Below are positions 17,503 through 29,179 of a stretch of DNA of 64,000 bases, piece after piece (positions within the stretch are counted from its first letter, which is position 1; every line of letters begins with the position of its first letter). The translations under genes were made by a program, and so were the position numbers. The notes beneath the pieces were generated by a model. It worked only from the letters and a program-made list of their open reading frames with translations, was not told the origin of the DNA and did not search any database. This stretch comes from Mansonella perstans (taxonomy: Eukaryota > Nematoda > Chromadorea > Rhabditida > Onchocercidae): assembly GCA_037074765.1 (NCBI GenBank), contig JBAMDO010000001.1, positions 248,001 to 312,000 of the forward strand, written 5' to 3'.

Positions 17503-20500
17503 TCAAATAACGCCACCATCAGCCAAGCTGTCCAGTATCCTCAAAAATTGATCTTGTTCTGAAAAAAATTTTTTACAATTAGTTTGCACAGTGAGAAAGG
17601 ATGCATCTTACAAATTTGCGAGGCTCAAATTTATCACATTAACAAACAAATGAACCTTCTTCAGAAGCACAACCAATGCATTCTTTAGGATTATGTAAAT
17701 GTTCGACATCCGAAGCATTTTGCATTTGATTTTCTAAAAAATCTGTTCGCTGCGTAATCGGAGGAATCATATGTTGATCAGTCGATTCACTCAGATTCAT
17801 GAAGACACCGCTTGTTTGCAAAGCTGAGCAATAACCATCATTATAACCGTGCTTATAGGCGTTCTGAAAAACCTCTAACTGAAAAAATTTCTTGCAGGAG
17901 AATTTTTTTAAATGAAAATAATTTCCAGAAGTCTAAAGCTCTGAAAAAAAAAAATGAATGACAAAATATAAGCAAACTAAAAAATGAATGACAAAACATA
18001 AGCAAGTGACAAACTGAAGTATAGATGGTTAAATCAGTCGCATATTGCTTTGCACACTGCTTCAGTATTTCTTCTAACGAATTTATTCTTTGTAACATCC
18101 TGTAATGTAATTTGTAAAGCAGATAATCAACCACTAATTCAAAAAATTTAAAAACCACTTCAGAGTATAATAATAAATTAATGATAATATATAATTAATA
18201 AAAACTAATTCTCACCCGCAAACATTACATGCATGGTCGTTCTGCATTTTAATAATTTTTGCATATAAATTCTCTTCGATTTTGCTTGCTTTCGTAAGAC
18301 ACACCAAATCATTTAACTCGAGATTTGCCGATGCTTCAGTTTTGCACCTCGTTTCATAATCCTGTTAAATAATAATCTACAGCTCTTCAAAGAGAATAAA
18401 AATTATAACAGCTTGAAGTAAGTGCGGTCCAATGTATGAATTACCTTGCTTAATAATTCCAGCGCTTTAATATTGTCATTTTTTGATGCACAGACAGAGT
18501 TGAATGAATTATTATGTTTAGTGGGCAACATAGTTTTTGCTGACATACATATGCGTTGTAAAAAGCTCTTCGGTTTAATGGACGCATCATTTATAAATTC
18601 TGTCTGACTGGTAATCGAAATGTCGCCCTGCAATTAATTTCAGTGATGATAAATAAACAAATAAAGCAAATCCTATGTGATGCAACTGAAAAAGTTGTTA
18701 ATAAAACTTCCTCAAATGTGAAAAATCACTTCCATACCTGTCTTGATCCCGAAGATTTGTCCACACTTAGAATACTCGTAGAACAATTATAAGAAGCAGA
18801 TGAATTCTGAGGAGAAAACCATTTTTCGGCATCATCGAGCATATCATAATCCGAATCATTTAACAGTGGAAAAAATGAATCTTCCGTCGAGACACCTTGA
18901 TTTGAATAATGAGCCCTGTACAGTAATAACTTAGCGAAGAATATAAGAAACGAATGAATATGGATGCAAATGGAAAATTCTATTAAAATTGATGTATATA
19001 ACAATAAGCAATAAATATTACAGTACCCGTTAACGAGATCCATGAATACTCGAGAGTATAATTTGGTCCAGTTCCCTTTTACGTCACCCAATGCATTTCC
19101 GTTAGCAACAAGCCATTTACGAACATTGTCAACAATCCGGACGTCAGGAACTTCAGCACGTAATCTAGACGCTTCCAAAGCTGCTATTACTAATCGATTT
19201 TCAGAACACAGCTGACTTGAATGAATCCTTAAAAATGAAAAACACTGCAAGAAATAATAAAAACATCGATTTCTGAGTGCAGTGTATGTCGAGCCGTGAC
19301 ATGAGAATATATAAAATAATATATTAGCTTAACTGAAGGTTCTTAGAACTACTGCTCTCATGTACTGATCAAGTCACAAGTGATGTTGATCTTTCTGATC
19401 TTAATCGATCGAACAACAATAGAGCGTCATGCAAACATTCGCGATTTTTCCTCTTGAACGAATATTTGTTCAGCTGTACTTCAAACTATGCTATCACTGT
19501 AACTTCCGCCAGCTTTTGCGAAGACTAAATAAAGTAAGGAAATCCTTCCCCGGCAAATCAGGAAGGGAGACACTGAAAACTTTTCACCTTGTTTCCTCAG
19601 TGATGAAAGAAACCAGTAAATTCCAGAAATTGAGCATCATATAACTGGGTTGTACAAACGCTACTGGTGGTAGAATACCTAAACCGGGAGCACCATATTT
19701 CTGCACTTGAGATGTGTACAGCTCTGACCATTTGGCTGCTCCTAACAGCAGCACCTAAATGAATCGTTCATCAAAAATTGCGCATAAAGAATCTAATCAT
19801 ATGGTAAAATTACTATTATAATTTCAAAAGCACTTTACTCGTTTTGAATAACGTTCATAAAAGATACTTTTGCATCAATCTTGCTAAGTGATGATAACGT
19901 AAATGATTGTAGATCATTATCAGAAGCTTCGGCAGGTAATTTTTTCAGGAAAAGATCCAAGAAAGAAGCTGAAACCAATGAGTTTTACATTTTCATGACT
20001 CAAAAACCAAGTAATTGATATATTTCATGACTCAAAAACCAAGTAATTGATATGGTAAGATATGAAGTTCCCCATTCTAAATTACAGCGACTAAAAAGAT
20101 ATAGATAACAAAGTCTACATTCAGATAATAGAGCAATCTTACCAATACAAGATTAACTTACCGTTGTTACGTATTTGACTGTTATAAGTTAACAGCCATA
20201 ACAAGTTAATCAGAAAATCGTTTTTATCCGCCAAAGTGATCAGTCCTAGAAAATTAAACAACTGAGTAGGTTGTTAGCTATATTATATATATAAGATGAG
20301 GAGCACACAAAAACGAAAATATCTTCAAATGACCATTTGAAAGAGTACACCAGAGTATATCAAATAAAATCCTATAAAATTCAAGCTAAAATATCATAAA
20401 TGCAAAAAGAATCATTATAAAAGGGTGAAAGCAATCCTCACTGCTAATTTTATTCTGCTCTATACGATGCGTCTCATGAGTGCTTGGCACCGAATTTATT

Positions 20501-22183
20501 GAAACCATAAATGATTTAGAACGAGATGTGGTAACACCACCACACGCAGTATACAAACGTTCACCAATCTAAAGTGCACTAACGTGGCTTCTTACAGAAC
20601 TTTCGGGTTCACAACATATTCATTATTTAAATTGCTTCAAATAAAAGTAATTTGTAAACCGCTAACAGTTTTAAAAAAATTTATTACTCCTATTTCAAAT
20701 AAGATGACTTCCAATATTTTCAGCACATTTAATCAGAAACTTTCACGAAATACGATTAAGAATTTGATAATTCTGTGAACTACCAAATGAATATGATACC
20801 GGTTGCGTAGTGGAGTAGGATAATTTGACCCTATTGAAATGCTGAAGAAGTGTATGCAGTATCAACGTTTCAAGTACAAAGATGGCAGCAAGCAGAGGTG
20901 ATACAGGTGAAGCTTTGTAAAAAATATCGTATGCAATCGAGTAGCTGACAAATGCCAACTCCTCATACATCCTGCTTCCTTTTTCCTGAAACAAAATTAG
21001 CAGAATTTTAAAAAAAATCAAATAAGACTATCGTAAAGTGATTTTTAAATTCCCTCTTTAATTTGCTTCGCTTTAAAATCATTCAAGGATATGGAGAAAA
21101 GGTAACAATGAAAAATCGAAAATAGATCAAATAATATTACTGTATTCTGAAGAAGAAGAAATGTATCGCCCATGCTGCGGAATAAGATACCTTTAGCAAA
21201 TGCCTGAAATTGGTCTAGAGATAGAGTGCGGGGAAGTTCCATTACTTCTCTAATTAAGGCATCCAACCTGCAATGAAACAATAAGCAGAAGTGCGTGCTA
21301 TCATTATGATATTTTTGGAACTTTGAAACAGGTATATACAACAGATAACTACAGCCATAACAAATCCCTCTTGCTCACTGGAACGAAATACGGACTCACT
21401 CAAGTACATAGCTGAAGATTTTAGCAGTATGCAAAGTCCCAACATCGAAGGAAAGCTTCAACGAATGCTTGATTCGTCCATTCAATACCAAAACTAAAGT
21501 TTTAAAGCGTCTTTCCCCTTCTTGTAAATCTTGTCCCTGGAAATAAAAACTGGACAAATTCCAATAAATCCCAACTTTAAGAATTTTAATAAAAATAACA
21601 CAGATACACAAATCTAACTCTGATCTCAACAGGAACCAAAGCTCCCATGTGTATTATTTTTCTGCAAGATCTAACAATTTAAAGCATTAGCTTTGCAATA
21701 TCTTTTCATACTTCATTAAATTTGCTCCATATTCTGAAATAATTACCTTCAACATCAAGTATGCCCTGTTCAGCCAAACCGCATCATTAAATAATGGACT
21801 CAAAATTCTTGCTGTTTCTTCTTCCATTTCCTGCACCAATTTCACGTCACGTTTAAACTGACTCTAAAATCTCAATCGTAACTTTATTACTATTGTTATA
21901 TTAATGTCCGTTGTTTACAGCATGATTAGATCTATATGTTTACAGCATAATTAAGGTCTTTATAGCATGATTAAATCTATATCTCTTAAAAAATCTAAAT
22001 CCTGATTTGGTAACTATCGTTTTATGGTCCTCTCTCTCCTTTCCCTACTGAATATTCACTGTAAATTAATCAACATCACCATCATCTCTGTTGAAACCAA
22101 ATTTACTAAAAATTTACTAATACCTTCCAGAGAACAAAACTAACAGTGTTGACAGCGGCAGACGTCTTCGATGGTTGATGCAT
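17503..22183 (-). CDS. Unrecognised conserved-looking helical protein, 779 aa
   Basis: I do not recognise the family. Eighteen exons keep one phase throughout: 22124-22183, 21712-21863, 21619-21661, 21400-21536, 21141-21267, 20800-20985, 20442-20568, 20162-20245, 19853-19968, 19588-19754, 19504-19572, 19027-19227, 18738-18915, 18445-18627, 18216-18361, 18015-18099, 17656-17878, 17503-17558 (TGA). The protein starts MHQPSKTSAA. Its first two thirds look like an all-helical solenoid, with long amphipathic or hydrophobic runs such as LLAAIFVLETLILHTLLQHF, NLLWLLTYNSQI and ENRLVIAALEASRLRAEV. No signal peptide is evident. A Ser/Asp-rich acidic segment follows (LLNDSDYDMLDD), then a probable coiled coil around INSLEEILKQC, two Cys pairs (CNVC, CIGC) and a tail ending LADGGVI. 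Exons 2-3 and 9-10 rest on less canonical donors. Gene reality is well supported by the phase; function is unknown. Confidence 0.75.
19991..20053 (+). repeat. 32-bp tandem duplication in an intron
   Basis: TTTCATGACTCAAAAACCAA and the 12 bases after it occur twice in a row inside the intron between exons 8 and 9 of the 17503-22183 gene. No coding effect is expected. Confidence 0.8.
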
Positions 22184-22225
22184 CGTGCCAACCAATTAAT
22201 AAGACGACTATTTTGACCTGACAAA
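22184..22225 (-). promoter_or_regulatory. 5' leader and possible trans-splice acceptor
   Basis: On the minus strand TATTTGTCAG ends at 22218 and the ATG is about 34 bases further on. This could be the spliced-leader site of the unnamed gene or the acceptor of a 5'UTR intron. Confidence 0.4.
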
Positions 22226-25200
22226 TATAATAAAATATAATACAATGTGAACAACCAACAGTATCACTTTATTAGCATTATTACTGTAATCAGTAGAGCA
22301 TCAGAATTATTATCAACATGAAGTTAGTAAACAACATGAAAGTAGTAAAAATGAAACAGAAATAACTTACCAAACAAATTCATAAGACATTACTAGATAT
22401 ATGTGTCGTGTTTCGCTGCTAAATGTTATCATTTATCAACCAAACAAACACAATCAAAAATAAAATTTTGAGAAAATTTGATCAAAAAAGGAAATGATAA
22501 TTGTAGTGCATTTGGAATAACATTATGGTAAGCACAGAAATGATTTTAGTTTGTAAAGAGAAAATAGAAAAATAAGTATGAGTAAAGAATTAATTACACT
22601 CCATTGCCTATTGCTTGGGAAAGTTTCTTAAATATTTTAAATTATATTACAATGATACAAAGTAGGTTATGCAATTAATGTTAAAATGACCACATACTTT
22701 GCATTAGAATAATTTCAAAAGAGATTGCATTAAAATATATACAGTACTGGAATAAGTAGCACTTCCCAGCCTCGATGCATCTCCACGAAACCTTCCCAAT
22801 CAGAAATCAAAGTGAAGAACATCAATCATGATTTTTTTAGTAACCTGTAGAAAAAGTATTAGAAGAGTAACTATGATGGAGCCGAATTGAAAAAAGTCAT
22901 CTCACGGAATTTCTTTTGTTTGTGAAATTTCAGAATTCAAATTTTACACCTATCAATTACAGTTTGTATCTTACTTTTAATTTAGTATGTTTCCAACATA
23001 CGTTAAAACGTGATTGGAGTGGTGTAAAACACGTGGAAAAAATTTTTTTGTTGTTATTTGGATTACTAGTTTAGTAACAGATGGCGAAGGCATACTGTTT
23101 CGTATAATTATTTGAGCAATGCAATACTTCTAGGTCCAATGATGAATACATTCCATTTGTTTAATTGTATTGAGAAAGATTAAAAATAATTTCAAAAATT
23201 TTATTACTTTCTATATGCAGATTTTGCAGTACTTACCGCTGGTAATTATTTAATTTGAAAATTAAATTTGTAAAAAAATTGCAGATATAATTTTTCTGAG
23301 TATTTTTGATGTTTCTTCATTCTCAGCAAACTAAATATTGGTTTTTGAAGAAAGTTTTGGAAAAGACAATTCTTTAATTTAAGTTAACTTCAAAAGCAGG
23401 ATAATAAAAGTGATCTAATTTGTTCATCATCTACTTAGTCAATCAACCAAAATGTTCAAAAGCTATATCTGATAACATTGGTATTGCTAATGGAAAAGCT
23501 CATATAATATTTATCAAAACTATGACAACATGAAGAAGTTCCAAAAAGAATAAAATGTGCAGCAGTTCGAGATTTAGCAACATTTCAACTTTTCAATATT
23601 AATTAATATCATTTATATAACAAGTGAGGACGGAGATCATTTATATAATAAGGACGAAGTATCAACTGAAATCGTTCAAAAGAATTTTATTCAATTGAGA
23701 TCATTAACTGGTCACTTAATATGCTCACGGTCAAGATCCATTACCGAGATTTTATGTTTTGCCATATCTTGATAGCTAATTCGTCAAATTATGTCCAGAT
23801 AAAAATCCATGTTGGTAAATATTTGTCGTCGTTCACGTCCTGGCTCGTTTGCTTCTGATACTTCAGGTTTCCTTATTTAGCGTGTAAGAAAGAAAGCATC
23901 AAACGTGTTTCGAAAATTATTACTTAAAACATAAGCTTCATTTGTAAATACAGTATATTATGCGTAAGCTTTATTTGTAAATACAGTACATTATGCGATT
24001 GCAGTGCTGTAATGTGCTAAGTAATTTATGAATAAATTTTAATGCTTACGAATAATTAAGGATTTGAAGAAAAAAAAGTACGGAAGGCTCAAGATTATCC
24101 GGTTTGGTACTTTCTTAATATTAAATTATGCAAAAACGATACAATTTACATACCATTTAAGGAGTTAATTTGTTTTTTTATCTATTTCTTGTTATTTTGT
24201 TTATTAATAATTAATCAGTTGCCCATTTTATATTTTCAACTTCATTGCTTCTTTCTTTTTTGGTAATCTGTTGGCTACTTAAATCTATCTCAAACGCAGA
24301 TTGTTTGACATCTGGTACTTACAATTACTGAATAGGTGATGATTTTACCCGTGTTGGTTTAATTACCTTTAGTGATTTATTTTAATTTCTTCAGTAATTT
24401 AATTTATTTTCTAGTTTGATTTGCTTTCCTTTAGTGATATTTTTAATTCCATAGCTACTTGCCTTGCTGACATCGTTGCCGTCGGCTTTTTCTTTTTCTT
24501 TTTAATTTATGAATAAAAAGTATTGACAACGAATCTTTCAATTTAAAAAAATAAGCAATTTTTTTTCTTAGCTCTTACTTTGAAAAATTTTTTTAATTAT
24601 TTATTTCCAAAAATCTTTTCTTTCTTTAAGTAACTTATCAATGATAACTGATAATGATTACCAAATTACGATAGCAATGCAAATTATTCAAAAAATTTCT
24701 AAACTTTAGCTTATAGGTATCGGAATTCAGATGAAATAAATTTCATCAAAACGAATATATCTGCATACTTTAGAGCGATGATAAACTGTTGTCATGTGAT
24801 TTATCAGTGATAAACAATTCTGTAACAAATATTGCATAAAAGACTTAATTAAAAAAGTAGTCCGGAAAAAAATTAATTATCAAATAGCTTTCTTCTTTTT
24901 GTAATAATTAAAAATGTCAACCATTAACATCGATTAAATTATCATCTGTTATATTTATGCTAAGGGTTCATAGCTTGCTAAATATAATAGCTAAAATTAG
25001 CTACGAATATACAGAAGTTTTGAAAAACCATCAACATTTAATTGGAATTAAAAAATTAAGTTCGAAAATTAGAATTGGCTAAAAAATCGAGCCAGGAAGA
25101 TTATGATTGGGCAATAGTTCCACCCGAAAAGCTATAATTTGTTAAATTTGACTAATAAATTTGATTTGAATTGAAACACAGGTATCTCGATAGCAACCTT

Positions 25201-27788
25201 ATTGGTTGTTCCATTGTTTTACGCTTCCGGGTTTTTATTCTGATGCGTACCGGAGGTGCTACCTTATTAATTGGTTCAAACACTTCCATTATAAAGAAGA
25301 TAGTTGACAGGAAAACTTCACTAATAATGATATTTTAAAAAGTTTTTTCAAATACTAAAATCGATGAATAGTAATTCTAACGAATAGTTCAGCTGTATTT
25401 ATATTAGATTCAATGTATATCATTTCAATTATTATTTTCTTTTAATTTCTTGAAATGCTTCATTTTTATATATTTTTTAAAATTATCAGTAGTATCAGCA
25501 AAAGTATTTTCTCAGTGTATCAATCCCTCAGAAAAGTGTAAATAATATGAAATTTAATCTACCGGTCACACTAATTTGAAATAATTATGACCTTTCAACA
25601 TTATTACTTTCATTCATATCTATCAAAATCTAAAGTTATGGTAAGCACCATTTGATCTTATTCATTTATCTTCAAATTTAATTTTGTGAACTGTCAATTT
25701 TTTTAATTCTAATCTCTCCAATCTTGTTGCAATCTTGTTGTAGGTATCAATTTATTTTTTGATAAAATTTAAAACAAAAAACGAAATTTGAAAGCTTTAT
25801 CAAATTCTGTGAATAAACAAAAAAGCCAACTCACGCTGTTATGAAATGAAAAGGGAAAATTCGTTGATCTCATTTTGTCTTCGTGTCATGCAAAAATATT
25901 ACATGAAGTGTGGTATAGAAAATAAATCTCAATATATTATCCTGGTATCTCTCCTATTTAAAAGTATTGCAAAATTGAATGGTTATATACATATAGATAA
26001 AAAATGATAACATTATCAAGTAATAAATTGATGCCGAGAGTAATAAGAGTAATAGGAGTAACGGGAGTAATAGTAATATGACAAATTAACATCGGCGATA
26101 AACGAAGATACAATAAGTGTGGGATGAAAGAAACATCATTGATACATTTGATCAAATGCTCTGGTAACATTGTTGCGAGTACATTTGGCACATGTCTCAT
26201 CCAAAAAATTAAAAAAAGTAATTCAAAATGAATTCGATTACTTGATTTTAAGTTATCTAATATATGAAATACACAATAGTCATATATGTAAACTACTGCC
26301 ATAGAAATTGCACCAAGTAATTTACAAACAAAAATAATGATGGTAGAATAATTGGCATTGCACGCCATAACTATTGTTCCGTTTAAAACTCAAAATTTTC
26401 AAAAATTTTTTGTTTTTCACGCATTTTAAAAAACGATTTATTTCTCGAATTTTTCTCATATTTTTTGTTTGATACAGTGCAAAGTGAACAAATGAAGCGT
26501 TAATGAATGAACCATGAAATTAATCATTTCATATAATTGTTGTAGAATGTTAGCTTATCTGAAGAAAGTTTCATCAAATCAAATTGGTACTTTGGAAGCA
26601 CAATTTTTGCTTCTAAAAAATTATTTCATAAACAAACATTTTCAAGAGTTGCCTTCAAGAATCTCGAATTATTCACCCATTAAAATGTAAACAAAAGATT
26701 TATTCAATTCCGTTTTGTTAACGAAATGATTCTGCGGAAAAATGAATGAAACTATTAAATGATGACAGGTTCCATAAATATACATTTGTTTTTGCCGCTT
26801 AAAAAGATTTAATTTATTGAAGCATATTTTAAAAGCAAAAAGGAAGCGAGTGGAAGTTTGAATGTTATTGAAGAAAATATATTATAAATGCTGTAAGCTA
26901 AGCTACTATAATCAAACGCTAATTAAACTAAATACAGTATTGTAGTAAACCAGAATCTTGTTAAACTAAAAAGAAATGCAAAATGAAAAGGAAAGGAAAT
27001 GACAGAGGTTAATGGAAGTTTGCATATTGTATTAATAAAGCTATTTTACTAAATCAAATCATCGAAACATAGAATTTCAACTTATTTTGCTAAAATAATA
27101 ATAATTGATACTCCATTTCGATGACATCAAAGTTCCGTTCATTGACAAAATTTTAAACTTTAAGAGGAATTCGCCGGCCCTCGAGAATCATGATTGTTCC
27201 AGCAACTAGGAATTTTTGATTTCAAAATATGAAAAAATGAAAATTACAAAATGGAAGATTTCTGAAAAAAATTTATTGTCAGGAAGAAAAAATTTCTAAT
27301 GCCCACTGTCCATCCTGAAATTTTCCAAAATTCTTCCTGCGGTATAATAATATAATTGTTTGTTGGTCATATTATTGCTAAGTTGTTTTATTGAAAACAT
27401 CAGAGAATGGACAATGTAAAAAAGAGAAAGACAAAAATGTTAGTTTTAAAATGCATCTTAAGTTTTAAAATACAACTGTTAGTAAAGGAACAAAAAAGAA
27501 ATATTGCTAAAATTGGTTAAAATTTAAATTAATTGAAAATTTTTGGCTTTTAAATTGTATAGCATAAAAATTTTCACAAAAACCAGTTACTTTTTTTGTA
27601 ATATTTGATAATAATCTATGAACAATGAAATTAGACTTCGAAAAAAGTTAAGACTGAAGATGAAAGTTGTAAAAGTAGCAAAGGCCAAATGGAAAGATTA
27701 GGTTCAAATGATATCATCATGGATATATTGTATTGAATTTGCTACGCTGGATTCACGCAATATCAATGTCAGTTATTTCTCATAATTT
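22226..27788. other. Gene-free AT-rich stretch
   Basis: About 5.5 kb where I find no exon chain on either strand. It probably holds the promoter of the unnamed minus-strand gene and the 3'UTR of the small coiled-coil gene. It contains a 33-bp tandem duplication and a short GC-rich spot near 27170. The 136-codon minus-strand frame at 25958-26368 has no splice or family support. Confidence 0.55.
23932..23997 (+). repeat. 33-bp tandem duplication
   Basis: TAAGCTTCATTTGTAAATAC followed by AGTATATTATGCG is repeated directly with two mismatches. It is intergenic. Confidence 0.8.
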
Positions 27789-29179
27789 TTAGCCTGTCGA
27801 TGATTGTGCTGACTTATCCGTGTCATCATCAAAATATTTTAAAAGATCACGAAGTTCTCGATTAAGTCTTTTTATTCGTTCCATCCTTGCATGTAAACTC
27901 GCTCTTATCGCGTCTGTCTATAAACGGAAGGAAATTTGAAATTAAAATAAGAATTAAGCAATTGAATAATTATACGGCATCATAATTTGATTTATACGCC
28001 CATCAGCTATAAAACCTATCGGCTAAGAGTTGAAAAAAAGGTGGAAATCAAATTGTCCTTGAGAATCATGTATTAATCAACCTGTTTCATTTCAAATTGT
28101 ATACGATCATGCCAAAACGTAAGCTCTCTATTAATTACATCCTTACAATGTGATGACAGTTCGATTGTCTAAAAATCTGACATTAATTTTAATAAAAGAA
28201 TTAGAATTGTACAATGCATTTTTTGATTATTCATCCAATTATAAGAAGTTATCATTTAGAAAAAGGAAAAAAATATATTTTTACTTGATTGTAAGTTCTA
28301 GGTTTTAATCTATAATTTAAACTTTATAAGTATTATTAATTACTTTATAAATAAATAATTAAAATTACGCAAGGAACCTCATTCTGTCAACAACATCCAT
28401 AATTTAGACCATATAAATGCTTACTCTATCATTTCAATTTAAGAATCACAAATAAGTAAACAGTGAAAGTTTTAGAAGAAATAAAAGTTCAAACCTTTCT
28501 TTTATCAGTATTGAAGATATTATTAAGTTTTGCAATATTACTATTTTGAAGATATCTTGTTCGATTGCACAGCGGGAGTTTCATCAGCGGTTCCATCATT
28601 TGTTCTACTTCACTCACATCTCCGCCACTTTCTTCAAAGCCATCACTGCTTGTTTTCAAAGCAGACGGAGATATCTGTTCATTTTAGAGAAAATTTAATT
28701 TTTTTGTTGCAATCGGTACAATTCCATTTCATTTCCTTCATTCATTATACTGATAACTTTTTGAATGAATTAAGATTTCAGTTTCAAGTTAAAGTTCAAA
28801 TTCAAAACAATGAGCAAATGAAAGCAAAAAAAAAAAAAAAACCAAATCAGACTGATTGGTATTTTCGAATTGTGGTATTTCATTTTGTGAATAAAAATAA
28901 TCTTTATTTGCATCTCTTTCTGAAATTCACAAACGAAACTAATCAAGTTTTGCAATAATTAAAAAAATGTAATTTTTAATTCCGTTGAATGTTTTACCAA
29001 TGAAAATAATATTGTGTTAAATTGAAACGGTTAATGAGCAATTAACGATGATTAATTGCACAAATCATACTGATAAATGTGATATGAAATGGCTGATCTG
29101 ATAAGCACTTCATTGTTCGTCGAAATTCTTGCAAAACATTTTGTTCAATTTGACAATTCACTGATTCGCTTTCAACCAT
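27789..29179 (-). CDS. Small coiled-coil protein, family unknown
   Basis: Three 3' exons join in phase 0: 28495-28674 (60 codons, starts ISPSALKTSS), 28082-28168 (29 codons, TIELSSHCKDVINREL) and 27789-27917 (42 codons plus TAA). A first exon probably starts at ATG 29179 (MVESESVNCQIEQN), 10 bases after a TTGTAG acceptor, but its donor is unclear: TCA/GTGAAT or AAT/GTTTTG would fit. The middle of the protein has MMEPLMKLPLCNRTRYLQ. The C-terminal 70 residues are a strong charged coiled coil (SLHARMERIKRLNRELRDLL) followed by the acidic end DDDTDKSAQSSTG. Length is about 140 aa. The overall build (short, helical, soluble) resembles subunits of small coiled-coil assemblies such as BLOC-1/BORC, but I see no motif that proves this. 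Confidence 0.6.

Noticed and set aside
20784..20799. Longer form of exon 6 in the unnamed gene (donor GTAGTT)
   Set aside because: Its phase does not fit the next exon, whereas the upstream donor CCG/GTATCA does.
23770..23885. Minus-strand short frame containing EPGRERRQIFTNMDFY, considered as a lost exon or pseudogene
   Set aside because: It is only about 35 codons, no partner exons are in phase nearby and no family is recalled; it is too little to call.
25958..26368. 136-codon minus-strand open frame
   Set aside because: Its hydrophobic, AT-driven composition, lack of splice or start context and lack of similarity to anything I recognise point to a chance frame.
28530..28958. 142-codon plus-strand open frame
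   Set aside because: It is antisense to the coiled-coil gene exon and then runs through a poly-A tract; it lacks splice or domain support.
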